From Stereum hirsutum FP-91666 SS1 (lineage: Eukaryota > Basidiomycota > Agaricomycetes > Russulales > Stereaceae): a DNA stretch of 64,000 bases. The position numbers and the translations under genes are program-made. The notes under the pieces are model-generated. The model had not been told where the DNA came from and ran no database searches. It was given only the letters and a program-made list of their open reading frames with translations. Positions 60,108 through 64,000 of this stretch are shown in pieces. The DNA lies in contig NW_006763137.1 of NCBI RefSeq assembly GCF_000264905.1, positions 1,056,719 through 1,120,718 of the forward strand, in the 5' to 3' direction. How positions within the stretch are numbered: the first letter of the stretch is position 1; the number at the start of each line of letters is the position of its first letter.

Positions 60108-61252
60108 TCTAGAGAAAGTCCTAGAAAAGAGGATGGGGTGGGGGCAGAAAAATAAACACCTATAGCCTGGTATCAACCTCAGCCTGGGTATTTGAAGCCT
60201 CATGAGCTCGGACAATCGATATCAATGCTGTAAACGCGTACAGCCAGTCGGGGACAACGGTGTTGATCCTTTCACATGCCGGTGATAAACCCAGTCCGAG
60301 GGCGATGTGGTCGGCTAACAAGGAGGCGTGGCCAGAGCGGCAATTAGAAGATGGTAGCAATTCTGCGTGACCAAATTGAGGGTATGGCTACCTCTGGCCA
60401 CTATAAACGAACGGAAAATGATACAAGCAAAATTTGGCCATCTTTGATTTATCAGGCCGTCACCAAATCGCTGAATCAAATCGACGCCGGTGCCCAGCTG
60501 CTATGCAGAAAAAAATCAAAAACAGCAATCCTCCTCGGGTTGCGAAATCATTGCAAGGACTCGCACGCACCACGAATCAAAGGCGTCAAAACTAGCGCTG
60601 TTACAGCCTACAACAACCTGCTACCCGCACGTCCACAACGCACCTCACAGCTGGATTAATTCGACGCCGGTGCCCAGCTGCTATGCAAAAAAAATCAGCA
60701 ATCCTCCTCGGGTTACAAATTCATTGTAAGGCCTCGCACGCACCACGAATCAAAGGCGTCAAAACTAGCGCTGTTCTGTTACAGCCTACAACAACCTGCT
60801 ACCCGTACGTCCACAACGCGTCTTACGGTTCAATCAGATATAACGAGATGAAACGTCCAACCCGTCACTTCCGTCTCGTACTGTGGAAGCACCACAGCCC
60901 CCAGGATGAGGAGAAATCAGGACCAGGCGCTCACACATGTCGATCGTTGAAACGATTGTCTTCTCCCGCGGAACAGACGACGCAAGTATCGAACGAGGAG
61001 CACTATATGCATTGCCTTATGCAAGAGGGATAAGATAATGTAAACGTGAGCGAGCAAGGCGTGTTATAATTTGACAAGTTGAGTAATATCCCGAATTGTG
61101 AGTGAGTGGTGGTGGTGGTGATGCTGGTGCAGTCTGATGATGGGTAGTTGGCGCAGCGAGGTGTGAAGAATGCGAGAGCAGGGTAAATAGGGGGTAGGGC
61201 TGTGTGGGGCGAACGCCATGTATTTTGGATGATGAATCTGGAAACGAAGCGT
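60108..61252. other. Intergenic: protease B promoter, tandem repeat and TIM44 3' flank
   Basis: No gene. Contains the protease B upstream flank (60190-60290), a 180-bp tandem duplication (60481-60835) and TG-rich DNA of the TIM44 3' flank. Confidence 0.5.
60481..60835 (+). repeat. Two-copy tandem repeat, about 180 bp
   Basis: Units start at 60481 and 60661 with the identical TCGACGCCGGTGCCCAGCTG and stay closely similar through CACCACGAATCAAAGGCGTC and ACAACAACCTGCTACCCG. The second unit differs by a few small indels. No coding function. Confidence 0.92.
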
Positions 61253-62977
61253 CTATAGGTATGCGCGTGCCGATCTCCTGGCCATCTGTTGACAAACACA
61301 AAAAGAAGCAAGTTAGTTTTATCAAATCAGAGCTTTACACCAGCCAAATAAGAACGCAAAGGGAACACCGACCTCAATAACCTTCCACCCGCCCGTCAAC
61401 TCGTCGTCAATGTCCTCCTCAATTTTCGTAATCACCGCCGCATACATACACTGCTCCACCCTGTTCTCTGCACCTACCACTACTTCCCCTGTCTTTGCGT
61501 TTTTGAACATCAGGACCTCCTGCGTGGCGAACGTGATTACGAACACGGGAACATTGTTATCGAGAATCTTGCCCGACGAGACATCGACTTGACGGATATC
61601 GAGGACCTTAGAGTCGGACACGAGGCCTTGGCGGAGATATTGCTCCATTGTGGCCCACAGGACGTTATATGTCTATTCATGTAAATGTGAGACGCGAAGC
61701 ACACAAAGAAAGAGGGAATGAAAGGCACGTACGGCCTCGCCACACCAAGCCCTCAATGACTCCTGGTCCGCACTCAAATACGCATCTACCACCTCCGGCA
61801 CAATATACTCCCTCAACTCCCTCTCGAAGCCCTCCATAGTGAACGTCGGATCCAGAGCCTTCATCATCCGCATCACCTGCGCCGTCTCGTTCTCATCGAA
61901 CCAGCTCGCAATAGTAGACGTCACCGAGCGCATGGAGGAAACCACAGGGTGTTCTGAATCTTGATACTGCTGGTTGAGCTCGGAGAAGTAACGAAGGACC
62001 GGGTTCGTTTCTTTTATTTGTTGCCAGCGTTCTTGACGCGGTGAGTTGGCGTGGAGGACGAGTGCTTGTCCGGCTCTATTATCCTCGTAAGTGTACTGTT
62101 ATATATGTCGTGGAAGTGATATGAGACGCACTCGGCATTAGCAGCCACCCTCTGTTTTATCCGGCCTGACTGCCCAGCTTTTGCTAACCGCAAAGCGCGT
62201 CTTTTCCGCCGTGCCTCCTTTTCCTCGAACCCAGCATGTTTTGCAGTCCCTGAATCGTCTAGTGCGTCTACGAGGGTCTCTGCGAGAGTTTTGTAGGCCG
62301 CAGTGTTCCGTATGGGTTCTGTTGTAGATGCAATGGTAGAGGACACGGCGGCGGAGGCTCGTGAGATCTACAGGACATTGTTAGCGAAATGATATGCACG
62401 TAGTGAAAGGAGATATACATACGGCACGAGCAAGATCAGACTCCTCCATAGACTTAAGAGCCTCTCCGACCGCATCTCCAACTTTCATACCTGTCTTCTT
62501 CAACTCCTCCGCGGCCGCTCGCAACCGTGGGTTCTCCTTGATACTCGACGTCAACTAAACGACCAACAAAAACACACAAAGCTTGTCAATACACATTCCG
62601 GTATAGAAGAGAGAGAAGAGAGAACGCACCCTCGCACGCTCATAAGCCGCCTTCGCCTTCTTCATAGCCTCCGAGTCCTGGAACTTATCCACGTCTCCCT
62701 GTAGCTGCTTCACATTATCCTGTAACTCCCTGTTCTTCTTCAACTCGTCCTTCAGCACCTCCACGAACGTCTGGAACGGAGACTTCGGAAGCTCGTCATT
62801 CCGACGCGCAGAAGAGTGGAAACCCGAAGACTGTTGGATGTGTGAACTCGAAGGGACGGCACTAGCACCAGCTGAGCGGGGTAATCGGAGCGCGTTGGAG
62901 GTGCCAGTGGTGCGGTTGGCTGCTATACGAAAAGCAGCGGGAGCGGGGATGGCGCGGCGGAGGTGTCGGGGGAGCAT
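61253..62977 (-). CDS. TIM44: TIM44, mitochondrial import motor scaffold
   Basis: Matrix-side peripheral inner-membrane protein that tethers mtHsp70 to the TIM23 channel. Multi-exon. The N-terminus MLPRHLRRAIPAPAAFRIAA is a basic, amphipathic presequence, followed by SSGFHSSARRNDELPKSPFQ and TFVEVLKDELKKNRELQDNV. Next come the charged helical middle (EALKSMEESDLARA) and the conserved C-terminal domain: TIASWFDENETAQVMRMMKA, DPTFTMEGFERELREYIVPE, QESLRAWCGEA, then DVSSGKILDNNVPVFVITFA and DELTGGWKVIE. The last short exon encodes MARRSARAYL and stops at 61253. Divergent from MSRB. A decayed copy of this gene's 3' end lies at 51.5-52.0 kb. Confidence 0.94.
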
Positions 62978-63237
62978 AGTTCCTATGAGGTTATGTCGTC
63001 GCCGTCGTCGTGAACGGTGAGGAAAAGGCGGTGGAGGATGTTTGTTGAGGACGTGGACGGGCTTTGCTCGACGTGCCGAAAGCTCGCGAAGGGATGTGAA
63101 ATTGAAAGCTCAGAAATTGTTGGCGTCACGTGGTCGGGCGGCTTGTGAGTAATGACGCACTGCCACCCCCTCTGCATCGCAATAATTCCTCGGGTTCACA
63201 CAACCAGGTTGTGGTATAAAAGCTCGGGTCGACCTGG
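62978..63237. promoter_or_regulatory. Bidirectional promoter TIM44 / MSRB
   Basis: 260 bp between divergent start codons. Contains a CACGTG E-box-like site (about 63127) and a TATAAA at 63215 facing MSRB. Roles inferred. Confidence 0.55.
63215..63220 (+). promoter_or_regulatory. TATA box of MSRB
   Basis: TATAAA lies only 23 nt before the first in-frame ATG (63238), so transcripts set by it would probably begin after that ATG and use the next Met at 63349. Confidence 0.55.
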
Positions 63238-63966
63238 ATGAACATTCGTATCATCTCTCGCAACACCCTCGTACTCGCATCAGCTCTTTCGCCTTTAGCA
63301 GCAGCTCGAACCGCTACAGCGTCCGCGCATCATCTAAATCGTAGAAGTATGTCTGATTCATCCAAGGCAAAGCCAGAGTCAGAGTGGCAAGCTGTTCTTT
63401 CCCGGGAGCAGGTACGTCGCATCTCGTGTTCATTATTCATATTAACGTTGATGAGGCGTTCTCTTCAGTTCCGCGTGCTCCGTGGAAAGGGTACAGAGGC
63501 TCCTGGAACAGGAAAGTACGACAAGTGGAGTAAAGAAGGTGTTTACAGTTGTGCAGGCTGTGGCACTCCTCTGTACAAGAGCACGACCAAGTTCGACAGT
63601 GGATGTGGTTGGCCTGCATTCTTTGATGGTACGCTGCCTCTTCGTCATCACCGCGGTGCCTTTCGCACGCTCAACAGGCCTCATCCTATGACTGTGACCA
63701 GCCATCCCCGGCGCTGTCGGTCGCCAAATCGACAGCAGCCGCGTCGTGCCCGCGACAGAGATCATTTGCAACGCTTGTGGAGGGCACTTGGGCCACGTTT
63801 TCAAAGGAGAAGGTTTCCCTACGCCCAGTGAGTGCAACAAACCACCTTACTGTAGTCCTGCCCGAAATAGAATTCATACTGATGACCGCCCTGCAATGCA
63901 GCCGACGAACGTCACTGTGTCAACTCCGTCTCCCTCAACTTTCATGACGACGAGGCTTCAAAGTGA
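63238..63966 (+). CDS. Methionine-R-sulfoxide reductase B
   Basis: Reduces methionine-R-sulfoxide using thioredoxin. Exons: 63238-63411, 63469-63628, 63702-63827, 63902-63966; 525 nt, 174 aa, all in frame. Zinc-binding CxxC pairs CAGC and CNAC, the SGCGWPAFF loop, the GHLGHVFKGEGFPTPTDE block and the catalytic Cys in RHCVNSVSLNF are all present. The first 37 residues (MNIRIISRNTLVLASALSPL...) look like a mitochondrial presequence; a second Met at 63349 (MSDSSKAKPE) would give a cytosolic form. Short family member with no MsrA fusion. Confidence 0.95.
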
Positions 63967-64000
63967 AACTGGTGAAGGGTGGTTCAACCTGCGGCTCGGC

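Overview
The window is nuclear DNA from a filamentous basidiomycete, probably a wood- or litter-decaying Agaricomycete. Genes are dense on both strands and split by many short introns (about 45-90 bp, GT..AG). The gene set is fungal: an AA9 lytic polysaccharide monooxygenase, a group III HAMP-repeat hybrid histidine kinase, an RTA1-like membrane protein, a Zn2Cys6 regulator with typical basidiomycete micro-exons, fungal tropomyosin and a NACHT-ankyrin NLR. No organellar, viral or bacterial sequence was seen. All gene models are hand-spliced from reading frame, splice sites and family knowledge.

Layout. 1-11.4 kb: 3' part of MVP1 (SNX-BAR sorting nexin), a secreted AA9 LPMO, MPE1 (3'-end processing E3-like subunit), VPS5 (retromer SNX-BAR, minus strand) and divergent EMC5. 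11.9-17 kb: a low-complexity hypothetical gene and a Sly41-like triose-phosphate-translocator family transporter. 17.9-24.1 kb: a 19-exon hybrid histidine kinase with nine HAMP modules, three encoded by near-identical duplicated exons. 24.1-27.5 kb: gene-poor, with a 520-bp inverted-repeat element. 27.6-46.5 kb: RTA1-like protein, Zn2Cys6 factor, GPATCH1-like splicing protein, CTF4/AND-1, a DUF2408 (UPF0662) protein and tropomyosin.

47-61 kb is a rearranged accessory block: a second, inverted copy of the inverted-repeat element (510 bp), a decayed protease tail, aspartic protease A, a decayed TIM44 3' end, a HeLo-like/NACHT/ankyrin NLR, a 299-bp hAT-like element, aspartic protease B and then intact TIM44. 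The block looks like a segmental duplication of [membrane-anchored aspartic protease + TIM44 3' end] with the NLR lying between the copies. The window ends with MSRB, divergent from TIM44.

How the genes relate: most are unlinked housekeeping functions (endosomal sorting, mRNA 3' processing and splicing, replisome, actin cables, mitochondrial import). MVP1 and VPS5 act in the same endosomal retrieval pathway. The part most likely to hold something undescribed is 47-61 kb, where a predicted cell-death NLR sits between duplicated membrane-anchored proteases among small transposable elements.
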